From Avena insularis (Eukaryota > Streptophyta > Magnoliopsida > Poales > Poaceae), in the NCBI GenBank assembly GCA_023614405.1, contig CM042685.1, forward strand, positions 231,177,661 through 231,241,660: a stretch of DNA of 64,000 bases. Direction: 5' to 3'. Positions 1 to 12,183 of the stretch are shown piece after piece; within the stretch, counting starts at the first letter, position 1, and each line of letters begins with the position of its first letter. Below the pieces are notes generated by a model. It saw nothing but the letters and a program-made list of their open reading frames with translations. It made no database searches and was not told where the DNA came from. Position numbers and translations under genes: made by a program.

Positions 1-1200
1 GAGTTGTATATGATGCAACCCAAAGGTTTTGTCGATCCTAAAGATGCTAACAAGGTATGCAAACTTCAACGGTCCATTTATGGATTGAAGCAAGCATCCC
101 GAAGTTGGAATCAATGTTTTGATAAGGTAATCAAAAACTTTGGATTTATACAAACTTATGGAGAAGCTTGTATTTACAAGAAAGTGAGTGGGAGCTCTGT
201 AGCATTCTTAATACTATATGTAGATGACATATTGTTGATTGGGAATGATGTAGACCTTCTTAATAGTGTCAAGGATTATTTGAATAATAGTTTTTCAATG
301 AAAGATCTTGGCGAAGTAGCTTACATATTAGGTATAAAGATTTATAGAGATAGATCGAGACGCCTAATATCATTGTCACAAAGTACATATTTGGACAAAG
401 TTATAAAAAGGTTTGGAATGGAAGATAGCAAGAAAGGGTTCTTGCCCATGTTGCCCAATACGACCATAAGTAAAACTCAAAGTCCTGCAATGGCAGAAGA
501 TAGAGAAAGGATGAGTAAGACTCCCTATTCCTCAGCCATAGGATCTCTTATGTATGCCATGCTATGTACTAGACCCGACATTGCATATGTTGTTAGTTTG
601 ACTAGCAGATATCAAAGTGATCCAGGAGTGGATCATTGGACAGCGGTCAAAAACATCCTTAAGTACTTGAGAAGAACTAAGGATATGGTTCTTTCTTATG
701 GAGGTGATGAACAACTCGTTGTTAATGGTTACACCGATGCTAGTTGGAACACCGATCCGGATGATTCTAAATCACAATCTGGATACGTATTTACTTTGAA
801 TGGTGCAGCAGTTAGCTGGAGGAGTGCAAAGCAAAGCGTTGTGGCGAGATCTTCAACTGAATCGGAATACATAGCTGCTTCAGAGGCTTCACAAGAGGCG
901 ATATGGATGAAGGAGTTCATGACAGAGCTCGGTATGGTTCCAAGTGCGCTGGACCCAATGTTTATCTACTGTGATAACATGGGTGCCATAGCCAATGCAC
1001 AAGAACCAAGGTCGCACAAGAAGCTGAAGCACATCAAGCTACATTTTCACGCTATTCGAGAGCATGTCCAAGATGGTGACATAAAGATTTGCAAAGTACA
1101 CACAAATCTGAATGTGGCGGATCCGTTGACTAAACCTCTCCCGAGGGCAAAACATGACCAGCACCAAACCGCCATGGGTGTTCGGTATATTACCATGTAA
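1..1200 (+). CDS. Copia retrotransposon pol, C-terminal part (reverse transcriptase end and RNase H)
   Basis: This frame is open from the first base to a TAA at 1198-1200, so the N-terminal part lies outside the window. It encodes the end of a Ty1/Copia polyprotein. The RT catalytic box reads YVDDILLIGND near residue 73, followed by the connection segment with SRPDIAY-like text (here TRPDIAYVVSL). RNase H follows: the start YTDASW, the SWRSAKQ block, ARSSTESEY, and the CDNMGA and HIKLHFHAIRE motifs. The text ends with the typical VADPLTKPLP tail. No stop or frameshift is visible, so this element is young or well preserved. The polypurine tract and 3' LTR follow at once, which fits an Angela/BARE-type element. 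RT copies element RNA in cytoplasmic particles and RNase H removes the template RNA. Confidence 0.95.
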   Translation, partial: ELYMMQPKGFVDPKDANKVCKLQRSIYGLKQASRSWNQCFDKVIKNFGFIQTYGEACIYKKVSGSSVAFLILYVDDILLIGNDVDLLNSVKDYLNNSFSMKDLGEVAYILGIKIYRDRSRRLISLSQSTYLDKVIKRFGMEDSKKGFLPMLPNTTISKTQSPAMAEDRERMSKTPYSSAIGSLMYAMLCTRPDIAYVVSLTSRYQSDPGVDHWTAVKNILKYLRRTKDMVLSYGGDEQLVVNGYTDASWNTDPDDSKSQSGYVFTLNGAAVSWRSAKQSVVARSSTESEYIAASEASQEAIWMKEFMTELGMVPSALDPMFIYCDNMGAIANAQEPRSHKKLKHIKLHFHAIREHVQDGDIKICKVHTNLNVADPLTKPLPRAKHDQHQTAMGVRYITM

Positions 1201-1221
1201 TATAGATTAGTTGACTCTAGT

Positions 1222-1234
1222 GCAAGTGGGAGAC
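1222..1234 (+). other. Polypurine tract of the Copia element
   Basis: The purine-rich stretch GCAAGTGGGAGAC lies directly against the TGTTGG start of the 3' LTR at 1235. It sits 21 bp after the pol stop codon. This is where plus-strand priming takes place in LTR retrotransposons. Confidence 0.8.
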
Positions 1235-2001
1235 TGTTGGAGATATGCCCTAGAGGCAATAATAAAAGTGGTTATTATTATATCTTTGTGTTTATGATAA
1301 ATGTTTACATTCATGCTATACTTGATATTAAGGAAACATTAATACTTGTGTGATTTGTAAACTAAATTAGAGTCCCTAGTAAAGCCTCTTTGTAATACTA
1401 GCATGTTGGTTAATAGATGATCGTGGTTTCCCAATCAGGAACATTGAGATGTTGTTAACAACAAGATCATATCATTAGGAGAATGGTATGATGGACATAC
1501 AGCTATAGATAAGCGTAGCATTAAGATCAAGTCATTTCAATAGTTCATTTTCTATAAGCTTTCTGATACATAGTAACCTAATTCCTTCGACCATGAGATC
1601 ATGCTAATCACCATCACCGGAAGGATGCTTTGATGACATCAAACACCACACCGTAACTAGGTGGCTATAAAGGTGGCATTGAGTGTTTGGAAAGTATGTG
1701 TTGAGGCACATGGATCAAGAGTGGGATTTGTCCATCCATATGATGGATAGATATACTCTGGGCCCTCTCGGTGGAATGTCATCCAATTGGCTTGCAATCA
1801 TGTGACTGGCTCACAAGGGATCACATATCACGGGAACGAGAAATGAGTACTTATCGGTAACGAGGTTGAACTAGGTATGCAGAGATACCGACGATCAAAA
1901 CCTCGGATAAGTAAACTATCATGAGACAAAGGGAAATTGGTATCGTATGTAAGTGGTTCATTCGATCGCAAAGTAATCGTTGAAATATGTGGGAGCCATA
2001 T
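1235..2001 (+). mobile_element. Angela/BARE-type Copia 3' LTR, first part
   Basis: The LTR opens with TGTTGGAGATATGCCCTAGA, the form I know from Angela/BARE LTRs of Triticeae. It runs unbroken to 2001 and is then interrupted by the element at 2002-9794. The last five bases, CATAT (1997-2001), are repeated at 9795-9799, and the LTR resumes there. The two parts joined make an LTR of about 1.85 kb. Its 5' portion is repeated in reverse orientation in the solo LTR at 8100-9617, which supports the assignment. Confidence 0.9.
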
Positions 2002-5000
2002 TGTAACATCCCAGCATTAGAGCTTAGAAATAAGCTGAACCCAGATATGTGCATTGCATTCATGCATAGAAAATCCGAATAATTTTCGCGCTTTTGAATA
2101 AAACTTGTCAAAGTGATTGAAGCTTCTCTTAACTTGATGGAATTGAAGTAGATCATCAAGTTGACTGCGATAAGTTTCAATATGACCTTTGCTAAAACCT
2201 TATTTTGGGTAAGGGAGATTTGATCTAAGGGTAGATCAAAGGTAATAAAAGTTAAACCCTAATTCATTACTTAATGGATTATATTTGATCCTTAGGTGAT
2301 CATATCATATTATTCATTACAACAACTCATGATTACCAAGTTAAGGATATAACACAAATAATAAGAATGTAACAAATATATCTTAATCTCATCTGCTTAT
2401 ACCATGAGTATCATGGTAATACCTAACCCTACTTCTTTAGTGAGATTAAGTATGAAGGAAAGCAATTCAAGACCATTCACCACATATCCTTCTTTCCATA
2501 TCAATCCTTATGGAATCCTATCTCGATATATGTTGTTCATTAATATTGAGTAATCAACAATTGATTCACCAATTCTTTGCTTATTAACTATTGATCCATC
2601 AACTCATGTTCTTATCATAACATTCACTTTAAATCCTTTAGAGAAGGAAGTAAGAAGAGGTAAATAGTAATGCGAGCCTTAGATATCATCTATAGGATAA
2701 TTGATGGAGTTAACTCACTCCTAAATGGATAGAAGGGTTATTTGAAATAAAGATATATGTGGTAACAAAGAGAATTCCCAGGATGAATACTGAAGATAGT
2801 TACCAGGAGTAGTCCTATTGGATCAAGTAGGTATAGTCAATGAATTATATCTCTTAATCCAATAGAGCTAAATAGAAGATAACTAAAATACAACTGTAGT
2901 GTTGTATTGATAAAGGCCTTGATTAGCCAACTGGAAACCTAAGACATAAATGATCAAAGGATTCTAATGATCATGCTTTTGTCACCAAGATTGAATGCTT
3001 ATATCATGTATAAGTGACATTGGTGGATAGAACATAATTGAACCCTAGTATAGATATGTTATCCTAGGTTAGCCATGACAAGCCATATTAATATAATGTG
3101 AGGTTGGAGTATTAGATACTGGAGTCAAGTAGAGACAAGATAGGATGATTAAGATGATGTTAGAGCAACATTGGATTAAATAAGTAGTATATCTAGGAAA
3201 GGAATTCTTTAAACAGAAGTCCAGGATTGTGAAGTATGGAAGATAGGAATTCTGGATAAAACACTAAACCCTAAATTTCCAACCAAACATAAAATCCATT
3301 TCATCTAATTGATCTATCATCTTGTTTCCACAATGGTTTATAGGAATATTTCCCTGTAGCAAATCACTTAAGCACATCTTTGTCATTTCCAACTATCATG
3401 CTCACATGTGCTTAGGAACTATCTTAACTAATTCTTCCTCATAAACCATTATAGAAAATAACCTTATTACTTTAAAAAGGTGATAACAATAATGATTACA
3501 AACATAAAGACAATATGTTTTACCCATTGATATTTATTCATATTAATAAAAGATATAAGTATAATAAGAACCCCAAACCCTAGGGTAAGTAATTATAATT
3601 CACACCCTAACTCTTATGATAGTTATAAAAAAATAAATATAAACCTTGGTATTTACTAGATTCATGAGAATGATATTAACCACATTTAATCCTTAGGATA
3701 TCATGCCTCAAATAAAAATATAGGATCATTATATAAAATTTTCCCTCCAAACTAAGAGCTAACTAAAATTAAGTTTTATAAACAAATAAGAAAATATCCT
3801 AAAATAAATCCATGGCTTATTATGGAAAGAAAATTAATAACAAATGCTCTTACAAAATATTAAAAGGGTCTATATAAAGAAATATAACATTATATAATAA
3901 AAGTTCACAAATTGAATCTAAATAAACTTTCTGATTGCTGCAAGTATTTAGCAAAGAAATTCCATTAAGAAAAGTCAAAACAATTGCTTAATTAAAAAGC
4001 TATAAAAGAAAACAGAAAAGATAAGAAAAAGAAAAAAATAACAGAAACGAAACCAGGCCAAGGCCCATCTTCTATTCACCACTCAGAGCAACCAGCAGTA
4101 GCAGAGTTGCTCCTTTTCTCGCAGCCCAGAACCAGCCCACTTCGGCTCGATCCCACATACCATTTCGTTCTCCCACTGGCAGGAGGGTCCCACGCGAGAG
4201 AGAACCGTCGTCTTCGTCTTCCTCTGGCTGATCGACACGCCGCCGGCGAGCCACGTCGCCGTCGCAATTCGGGACCGTCCGGACGCGGTTGACCGTCTCA
4301 GAACCTCACACCAACTTGTTTGGTGTCCGCCAAGTGGATTCACGCAGTGATTCACGCCCACCTTGAGCTTCAGTAGCGCCGCCGCGTCCCGATCGTCATT
4401 GTCGTCGTGCCGACGTGTCCGAGCTTGCCTAGCCGTATAAAGCATCTGTCTGAGACCGCCTCGAGCCTCTAGTCAATCCTCATCCTCAAATCATCCTCCC
4501 TCTCGCTCTCTATCTCTCTCTTCAACCCGACGCCATCGCTGGAGGGCTTCGGCTGGCCGTCGAGGCAATGCTTCTCGAAGCCTGTGATGTGGATGGGGAG
4601 AAACGTCGTGCTCCGTAGATTGTCTGGGTGGATTGAAACATCAAGGGGAGCTCTGAGGAGGGTGAATTTCATCGTTCCCTTTCCTCGGGGTTCGCTGGAA
4701 TTCTTGACCAAGCGCTCACCTCCGACCTCGCTGGTCCTCGTCGACCACCGCATGAGCATCAGGGTAAGCTAGCGCATATCAACCACCTGCTATTTCATGC
4801 TAGCGTTCACTATAAACCTATTTACACTAAGCGCCGTCGTGCCTCGCCGTTGCGACCTCTTGGGCGGCGCCGCCTCTGGATGGTTGCCCAGCCTCCGTTC
4901 TTCAAACACGTGTAATCGCAGAAGCCTAGGAATCCGTCCACCACTGGTTTCGGTGCTCACCGGCAACCTGACGCATCGTGACGTCGAGGTTGACCTGGTC

Positions 5001-8000
5001 CAGAGTTTTGACTCAGTCTTTGCCCATGTGGCATCTGACGTGGCCTTGGGCCCATGTGTCATTCTCTAAGTGTAAGAATCAGCTCAGTAACAAAAGTATT
5101 AGCTAAAACGGGGCATGCCATGTGGCATGTGGCCCACTAGTCAGTGATCGTGGGTAGGTTTAGCTTAAGTACAAAATTTCTTTTCTGTTTAGGAATTAGA
5201 TGAAACAATATTAATTCCAATATAATAAAATGATTAAATCTTTTTTCATTAATAACTTTTGTTTTATAAATCAGAAAAATGTGTATAATATATAAAAATT
5301 TGTAGAAAAATAAAATCTATAACTTAAAACTATTATTAAACATTATTATGTTAACCATTTAAATAATAATTATTTAATAAAGGTTTTATAAGCAATAAAA
5401 CTTTGATAATTCATATTTTAATAATGGTAAATGTTAAAAATATAAATAAAATACCAAAAATCTTAGAAAAATAAGAATTATAATTTAAAAGTATAATCAT
5501 GCATTATTATTCCACTCAATTAAATATTTATTATTTATTAAGTCTTTATAAAGTAATAAGTGTTATAAAAATCATATCTTATTATTTATAAATCACAAAA
5601 ATAAATGTAATATACCAAAATGATCACAAAAATAATAACTATATGTTAAAAATATAATATTCCACTTTTGAGTTAAATAAAAAGTTAAACACTTTAATAA
5701 CTTGAATTTAAACCTATTTCTTTAGTTAATAATTCATATAAGGGTACACAAAAATTTCTAATATTCTAAAATTAGCCAATTGAGTCTAATAAATAGTATT
5801 GGTCTTCAATATTGATAATATGAAGTCAAAATGGTTCAACACATTTTAAATGCAATTTTATTGAATTATCCTTCAACCATAAGTGCAGATTATTTTATAA
5901 AAGGATTCTTATTTAATATAAAATCTCCAAGAATAATTGGTAATGATATAAAACCTATTCCTTTACTTTAATCACAAGTTTATTAACAAATCAAAATAGT
6001 ATAGTGAGTTCATAAGTAGTGAATAATATTGTTTACTTATTCATAAACCTTAACCACAACCTTATAAGGAGATAAATCCCTTTATACATTTATAATGTAA
6101 AGAAACCATTACCCACTAAAAATAATACCATTCTTAAGTAACTTTAAAGAAACATTATGAAGTGAAAAAGGTATAAGTATAATAAGCATTACACCTAAAG
6201 TCCATTTATGTTTTAAAGTTAACTTTAGTCTACCAGACTTAAAGTATAATTCTAAAAAGCTTTATTATATACTTTATAGTTAACTTTGGTCTATTATAAT
6301 TAAGTGGTAAAGCATATCAAGTCCAAACTATTCCAGTAAGCACAAATAACATCAACCACCTCTGATTAGCCACAAAAATTGTTTAAACCTTAATAGAGGG
6401 ATCTTTTCTACAAAAGTTATTAGTTTGGCCACTTCAGTCAACATATGACAATTAATAATAATCACATAACATTAAGCTTTACTTATATACCTAGGATTGT
6501 TAACACTTAAGTTCCTTATAAATGTCATCACTTGCAAGGTAAAACTTGAATATAAGAGAATTTTCATATAAGCGGTCCTTGAGTAGCACATCTCATTAGT
6601 ATAGCTTATTGTTGTATGCCATTATGTTTACATATTGTTTCACACACACTCCCAAGCCTTAATAAGGAACACAAGTATGAAACTTATCTAAAAGGGACAA
6701 CACATTCTAAAGTAACCATTTCCAGTATCCAAACCCTAGAACAACGTTACCCTCGGGATTCGAGTTTATCAACTTGCATTACATTACTTATGCATAAAAG
6801 CATCTTGCTTCTTTAAACATTAGTCCTTACCGGACCAATGATGCAGACTTCAGCTATTGGATCTTATATTGTCTTTAAGACCGTGAGTGCATAATCTTGC
6901 AATCACAAAAGGCAAGTTCACACTTGCTCATGTCCTTTGATTATTTTATGTAAAGTATTTTGCAAATCCAGTATTGTCATCACCTGCATTTGAAAAAGGT
7001 CAGAAAACACTATTTTCATAATAATGTGATTAGAGGTTATTTACCATGAGGTAATAACCTACTATAAGAGTTCCGGTGGTAAAGGAACATATTATCTAGG
7101 ACTTAATAACCAATGTCGCCAGCGATTCTTGCACCGTATATTACGCGTTGACTATGAGATTTGGAATGGGACGGAGAAGTCAGTTGTATCTTTTCCCTCT
7201 CGCATGGAGCCGGATGTGTGGGTCGTGGCTGTTATCACTCGTAGCATGCATATTAATTGGTAATTCATAGAGGATATGCAGCATATGGGTAGGAGCCCTC
7301 AACGTCCCACGATAGTTCCAGCATCTAAACGGTCTGTACAAACCATTGCCGTAATTCAATAGGTGGGCATGGTGTACACCAAGGAGACATGCGGGGTCGC
7401 GGAGAAGGTAGTGATTGGCTTGGATCTTAGGTTGGGCCTCAAACCAAGGAAGTTTGAACGGGGACATACTCCCGGCCATGCAACAAAACCTAAGGTCTCT
7501 CATGGGTAAAGTGACGCACCTCTGCAGAGTGTAAGAACTTTAACTTGTTACTCCCTGTTCCAGGAAGGAGCTACGAACGCGACATGAAAGGAACTCCATG
7601 AAAGTTCTGGTAAACCCGTGAAGGCTGACGGGCATAGCTTTTCAGAATAAAAGCAACCTTTGAAGAAATGTTTATGAAAACTTGCATTGCCTACGACCTA
7701 TGGTCTGAGGCTGTAGCTATAGTGCATCAAACACTCCTTTTCTAGTGAACTTGCTGAGTACGCTCATACTCAAAGTATCTTCTTAACCCGTGCTAGGTCC
7801 TAAAGCCAGTACAGACGATGTCTACATCAAATCATGCTCCAGGAATCATCATCAAAAGCTAAAGCTCCTCCATGAAGTCAAGAAAGTCAACATATACATC
7901 AACTCAAGTGAAGATGAAGTTACTGAGTAGATAGGAATATAATCTCTAGCCATAGAACCTATTTCTATAGTGTATTGCAATAGCAGCAATGCCAGACCAT

Positions 8001-9794
8001 TAGTTAAGATACTGATCTTAATAGTATGATATTTTTGGAGTTATTTATTTCTAATTCTTCTCTGTAAGAAGTTTCTTTCTCTCTCTTTAACCTAGAGTAT
8101 GTAGGGGTTCATAGCATGGAAAACAAAAAAATTCTACCGCATGCACACAAACAAGCCAAGATATATCTACTAGATTGTAGCAACGAGTCGATAGAAGCAC
8201 TCACCCTCGAAGATTCCAGCGGTTAACGAGCAGATTCTCGTGGGTGATGTAGTCGTACACTTGCCGATCTCAAGATCGCGTAAGCGATCCTTCCGTAGCT
8301 CGTTCGGCGCTTCCATGATCAGTCTGCGTTAGATTTTCGATGAAGACCTTCATCTCCCTTGTTCCAGCAGGCAGCGGAGGTTGTAGTTCTCCCCTCGCGA
8401 TTCCGGCAGCACGACGGTGTGGTGTCAGAAGTAGAGGGAAGATCTCGCAGGGCTTCGCCTAAGCCAGTGCGAGTTATGGTGGATTAGGGTTTCCTAGAGA
8501 TCTAGGGTTTAGAAGTTCGGGAGGAGTAGGAGGTGTTGGTAGTGGCTAGGGCGGCGGCGGCGGCGCGGGTGTGGGGAGGGCTTGGCTCTTGTGGTGTTGG
8601 GGCAGCCCTCCCCCTCTATTTATGAGAGGGGGCAGCCTTGGGAGGGGTGGGTTTGAATCCAAACCCAAACCCAAGTTGGATTGATAGAAGGACTTGTTTC
8701 TTCTCCCACTAGGAAACCATTGTTCCAGTTTTACTTTTCAAACTCCCGTTTGACTTTCAATTTAGAGCTTTAATTCTCTCTTGCAAATGCACACACCAAG
8801 TGACCTAGGATATGATCCAATCATTACACTTACCCATGACACATTCATGGACCATTCTCCTTCCGGACCGGTGAACCTTCTAGACCCTTCTAGAACCTCT
8901 CCGATGAAAACATCGGAAACTTTCCCGAACTCCGAAATAGGACTTTCCTTATATGAATCTTATTCTCCGGACCATTCCGGATCTCCTCGTGATATCCCGG
9001 GTCCCATCCGAGACTCCAAACAACATTCGGTATCCCTACTAACATTCCATATCTACTAAACAACATCGAATCGTTAAGTGTGTCTCCCTACGGTTCGTGA
9101 ATTATGCGGACATGACCAAGACACTTCTCCGATCAATAACCAATAGAGAAATCTAAAAATTCATAACCGATCAATGCCAACTTTATAGCCACTCAATTAC
9201 GGTGTGGTGTTTGATGTCATCAAAGCAATTCCGGTGATGGTGACTAACATGATCTCGTGGTCGAAGGAATTAGGTTACTATGTATCAGAAAGCTTATAGC
9301 AAACAAACTATTGAAATGACTTGATCTTAATGCTACGCTTATATATAGGAGTATGTCCATCATACCATTCTCCTAATGATATGATATTGTTATTAATAAC
9401 ATCTCAATGTTCATGATCGAGAAACCACGATCATCTATTAATCAACAAGCTAGTATTATAAAGAGGCTTTACCAGGGACTCTAATTTAGTTTACAAATCA
9501 CACAAGTATTAATGTTTCCAGTTAATACTATTATAGCATGAATGTAAACATTTATCATAAACACAAAGATATAATAATAACCACTTTTATTATTGCCTCT
9601 AGGGCATATCTCCAACAGAGTGTTCTCTGGATCTTGTGTAAAGAGTTGAGTTGTAACCTATAGTCATGTCTTGGACCTGCTGTGTTTCTGTTGTACCACT
9701 CTGAGGGATGTAATACTAGTGAACGGTGTTTCATTGGTGTTATGTCAACGACTATAGTGTACTACATCATGCAGTGGTATGCTGGGTCACCGCA
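2002..9794 (+). mobile_element. Long TGTAAC...CA element, probably a solo LTR or LTR-only Gypsy derivative, inserted in the Angela LTR
   Basis: Boundaries are clear. The element starts TGTAACATCCCAG and ends GGGTCACCGCA, and CATAT flanks it at 1997-2001 and 9795-9799. Without the nested solo LTR at 8100-9617 and its TSD it measures about 6.3 kb. I found no gag, pol or other recognisable protein. I saw no internal copy of either end, so a single very long LTR left by LTR recombination is the simplest reading; a large non-autonomous (LARD-like) element is the alternative. It is mostly AT-rich (2002-4040 and 5130-7100), with a GC-rich block at about 4070-5080 whose open frames run on both strands and resemble nothing known to me. 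The strand follows the TG-to-CA reading only. Confidence 0.75.
8100..9617 (-). mobile_element. Reverse-oriented Angela-type solo LTR
   Basis: Read on the minus strand, it begins at 9617 with TGTTGGAGATATGCCCTAGA and ends at 8100 with ...GAACCCCTACA, the same ends as the forward Angela LTR (1235 and 10887). No internal element sequence is present. It is flanked by GAGTA (8095-8099) and GAGTG (9618-9622), a 5-bp TSD with one mismatch. Compared with the forward LTR, it lacks most of the segment corresponding to about 1690-2001. It lies inside the TGTAAC element and is the youngest layer of this nest. Confidence 0.88.
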
Positions 9795-10887
9795 CATATG
9801 AATTTCCAGATTCCTCTATTGGTTATTGATCGGAGAAGTGTCTCGGTCATGTCTGCATAATTCACGAACCGTAGGGAGACACACTTAAGGATTCAATATT
9901 GTTTAGTAGATATGGAATGTTAGTAGGGATACCGAATGTTGTTCGGAGTCTCGGATGGGATCCGAGATATCACGAGGAGATCCAAAATGGTCTGGAGAAT
10001 AAGATTCATATAAGGAAAGTCCGATTCCGGAGTTCGGGAATGATTTCTATGTTTTCATCGGAGAGGTTCTAGAAGGTTCACCGGACCGGAAGGGGAATGG
10101 TCCATGAATGTGTAATGGGTAAGTGGAATGATTGGATCATATTCTAGGTCACTTGGTTTGGGCATTTGCAAGAGAGAATTAAAGCTCTAAATTGAAAGTC
10201 AAACAGGAAGTTTGAAAAGTCAAACTGGAACAATGGTTTCCTAGTGAAAGAAGGAAAGAGTCCTTCTTTCAATCCAACTTGGGTTTGGGTTTGGATTCAA
10301 ACCCTCCCCTTTCAAGGTTGTCCCCCTCTCATAAATAGAGGGGGATGACTGCCCCAAACACACAAGAGCCAGCCCTCCACCCGTCTTGCCAGCCATGCCG
10401 CCAGCATGGCCATCTGTAACCGTTGCCCTAGCCGCCGCTGACTCCTCCTCCTCCTCCACTCCGGCCTTCTAAACCTAGATCACCGGAAAACCCTAGATCC
10501 ACCATAACTCGCACCGGCTTAGGCGAAGCCCTGCGGGATCTTTCCTCTACTTGAGCACCACTGTCGTCTGCTTTGGAATCGCGAGGAGGAGAACTACAAC
10601 CTCCGCTACCTATACGGAACAAGGAGAGGAAGGTCTTCATTAATCTACGAGCGGTGACCCCATTTGAGCGCTGCGGAAACGCAGAGCCGGAAGGATCGTC
10701 TACGCGATCTTGAGATCAGCAAGTGTACGACTACATCACCCACGAGAATCTGCTCCTGTTAACCGCTTTGGAATCTTCGAGGGTGAGTGCTCCTATCGAC
10801 TCGTTGCTACAATCTAGTAGATAGATCTTGTCTTGTTTGTGTGCATGCGGTAGAATTTTTTTGTTTTCCATGCTACGAACCCCTACA
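9795..10887 (+). mobile_element. Angela-type Copia 3' LTR, second part
   Basis: This continues the LTR interrupted at 2001 and begins with the second CATAT copy. It shares the CTATTGGTTATTGATCGGAG and GAACCGTAGGGAGACACAC blocks with the reverse solo LTR. It ends ...TGCTACGAACCCCTACA at 10887. The following TTAAG is the likely host TSD, because the related LTRs at 12734 and 19380 read TTAAGTTGCAAG at the same point. The 5' end of this Copia element is outside the window. It includes a GC-rich block (about 10370-10660) with CTCC repeats. Confidence 0.88.
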
Positions 10888-11887
10888 TTAAGTTGCAAGC
10901 AACAGACATCTGCTTTAAGCAAAGTGTGTAAGGTAAACAGTCCACATGTTCCATGATCAAGAGACCGTTGTTTTCTCCCTAGTAGCAACAACACATCTAC
11001 AACCTAAGAGATTATTGTCACTTCCCTTGGAAACTAGAGGCATGAACCCACTATCGAGCATAAATACTCCCTCTTGGAGTCATAGCAACTACTTGGCCAA
11101 GATAACCACTATCAACGGAGAGCATGCAAGATCACAAACAACACAGACATGATAGAATCATAGAGATAAAACCATTAATCAAACAAACATAATAATCTCA
11201 ATATCCATCGGATCCCCGAAAACACAACATGCATGATTATAAATAGATTAGATCTTGATCATGAACGGAGCTCACAAGATCTATACATGAAAGCACAAAG
11301 GAGGATATACAACCATCTAGTTACTACATGGACCCATAGTACAAGGTGGAACTACTCACGAATCATACCGGAGAGAAGGCCTCCGAGATGATCTCCCCTC
11401 CGGCAGGGTGTCGGGAAGAACTTCAGATCCCCCTGATCTGGGGACGATGGTGGCGGTGGCTATAGACGATTTCGTGGATTTCTGATCGGGTACTCAGGGT
11501 TTATGTATCGGGGGCTTCTTATAGGCGAAGGGGGAGACCGAGGCGGCGGCCAAAGGGGGCAAACCCTACCCAGGCCCGGGGTAGGGCCCACCCGCGCCTA
11601 GGGGGGTTTAGCCTCCCTGGCACTTCTCCTCGTCTCTCCTCTAGACTTCTTGTTCCCCACGGAAAGTTATTGACTTTGTCCTTCGTCTCGTCCAATTCCA
11701 AGAATATTTCTTTACTAACTTTTCTGAAACCAAAAACAGCAGAAAACAGGCATCTGGCACTGTTGCAACTTGTTAATAGGTTAGTACCATAAAACATGTA
11801 AAAAGCACCTCAAAGTGTAGACAAGCAAAGTAGATACAAAAAAAGCATAGAGCATAAAAAATTATAGATACGTTTCCAACGTATCAA
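10888..11887 (-). mobile_element. Truncated LTR of a minus-strand Sabrina/Athila-like Gypsy element
   Basis: On the minus strand it begins TGATACGTTGGAAACG at 11887 and is collinear with the two LTRs at 12184-13757 and 18829-20403. It ends at 10888, where the Angela element inserted, and the rest would lie left of the window. Its right flank enters plus-strand gag (ACCTATTGCTCC). It is therefore either the 5' LTR of a minus-strand element or a solo LTR in that gag. It contains the GC-rich block also seen in the other copies (11380-11660). Confidence 0.8.
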
Positions 11888-12183
11888 CCTATTGCTCCAC
11901 CTGCTCCTGATGCTACCTTTTATGAAATTAAACCTGCTTTGTTGAATCTTGTTATGAAAGAGCAATTTTCTGGTGCTAGTTCTGATGGTGCTGCTGCTCA
12001 CCTTAATAAAATTTTTGAACTTTGTGAGATGCAAAAAATATATGGATGTAGATGGAGATATTATTAATCTCAAATTGTTTCATTTCTCTTTGAGAGAAAA
12101 AGCTAAATAATGGTTGCTATCCTTTCCTAGAAATAGTATTGATTCTTGGATTCAATGCAAAGATGCTTTTATTGGAAAATATT
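11888..12183 (+). pseudogene. Gypsy gag fragment, host element part 1
   Basis: Plus-strand codons match the gag of the nested minus-strand element at 18664-17492. Visible blocks include PIAPPAPDATFYE, KPALLNLVMKEQFSGAS and AAAHLNK, followed by a frameshift near 12040 and an altered KAKQW region. The fragment stops at GGAAAATATT, where the complete minus-strand element inserted, and resumes at 20404 (ATACTATCCTCC). It is non-functional. Confidence 0.85.

Noticed and set aside
4083..5069. Overlapping open frames up to 120 codons on both strands in a GC-rich block
   Set aside because: No domain, start context or splice structure, and the block lies within a bounded TE (2002-9794). GC-rich sequence has long chance frames.
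8781..9059. 92-codon plus-strand frame
   Set aside because: It is inside the reverse Angela solo LTR; the LTR is non-coding in that part.
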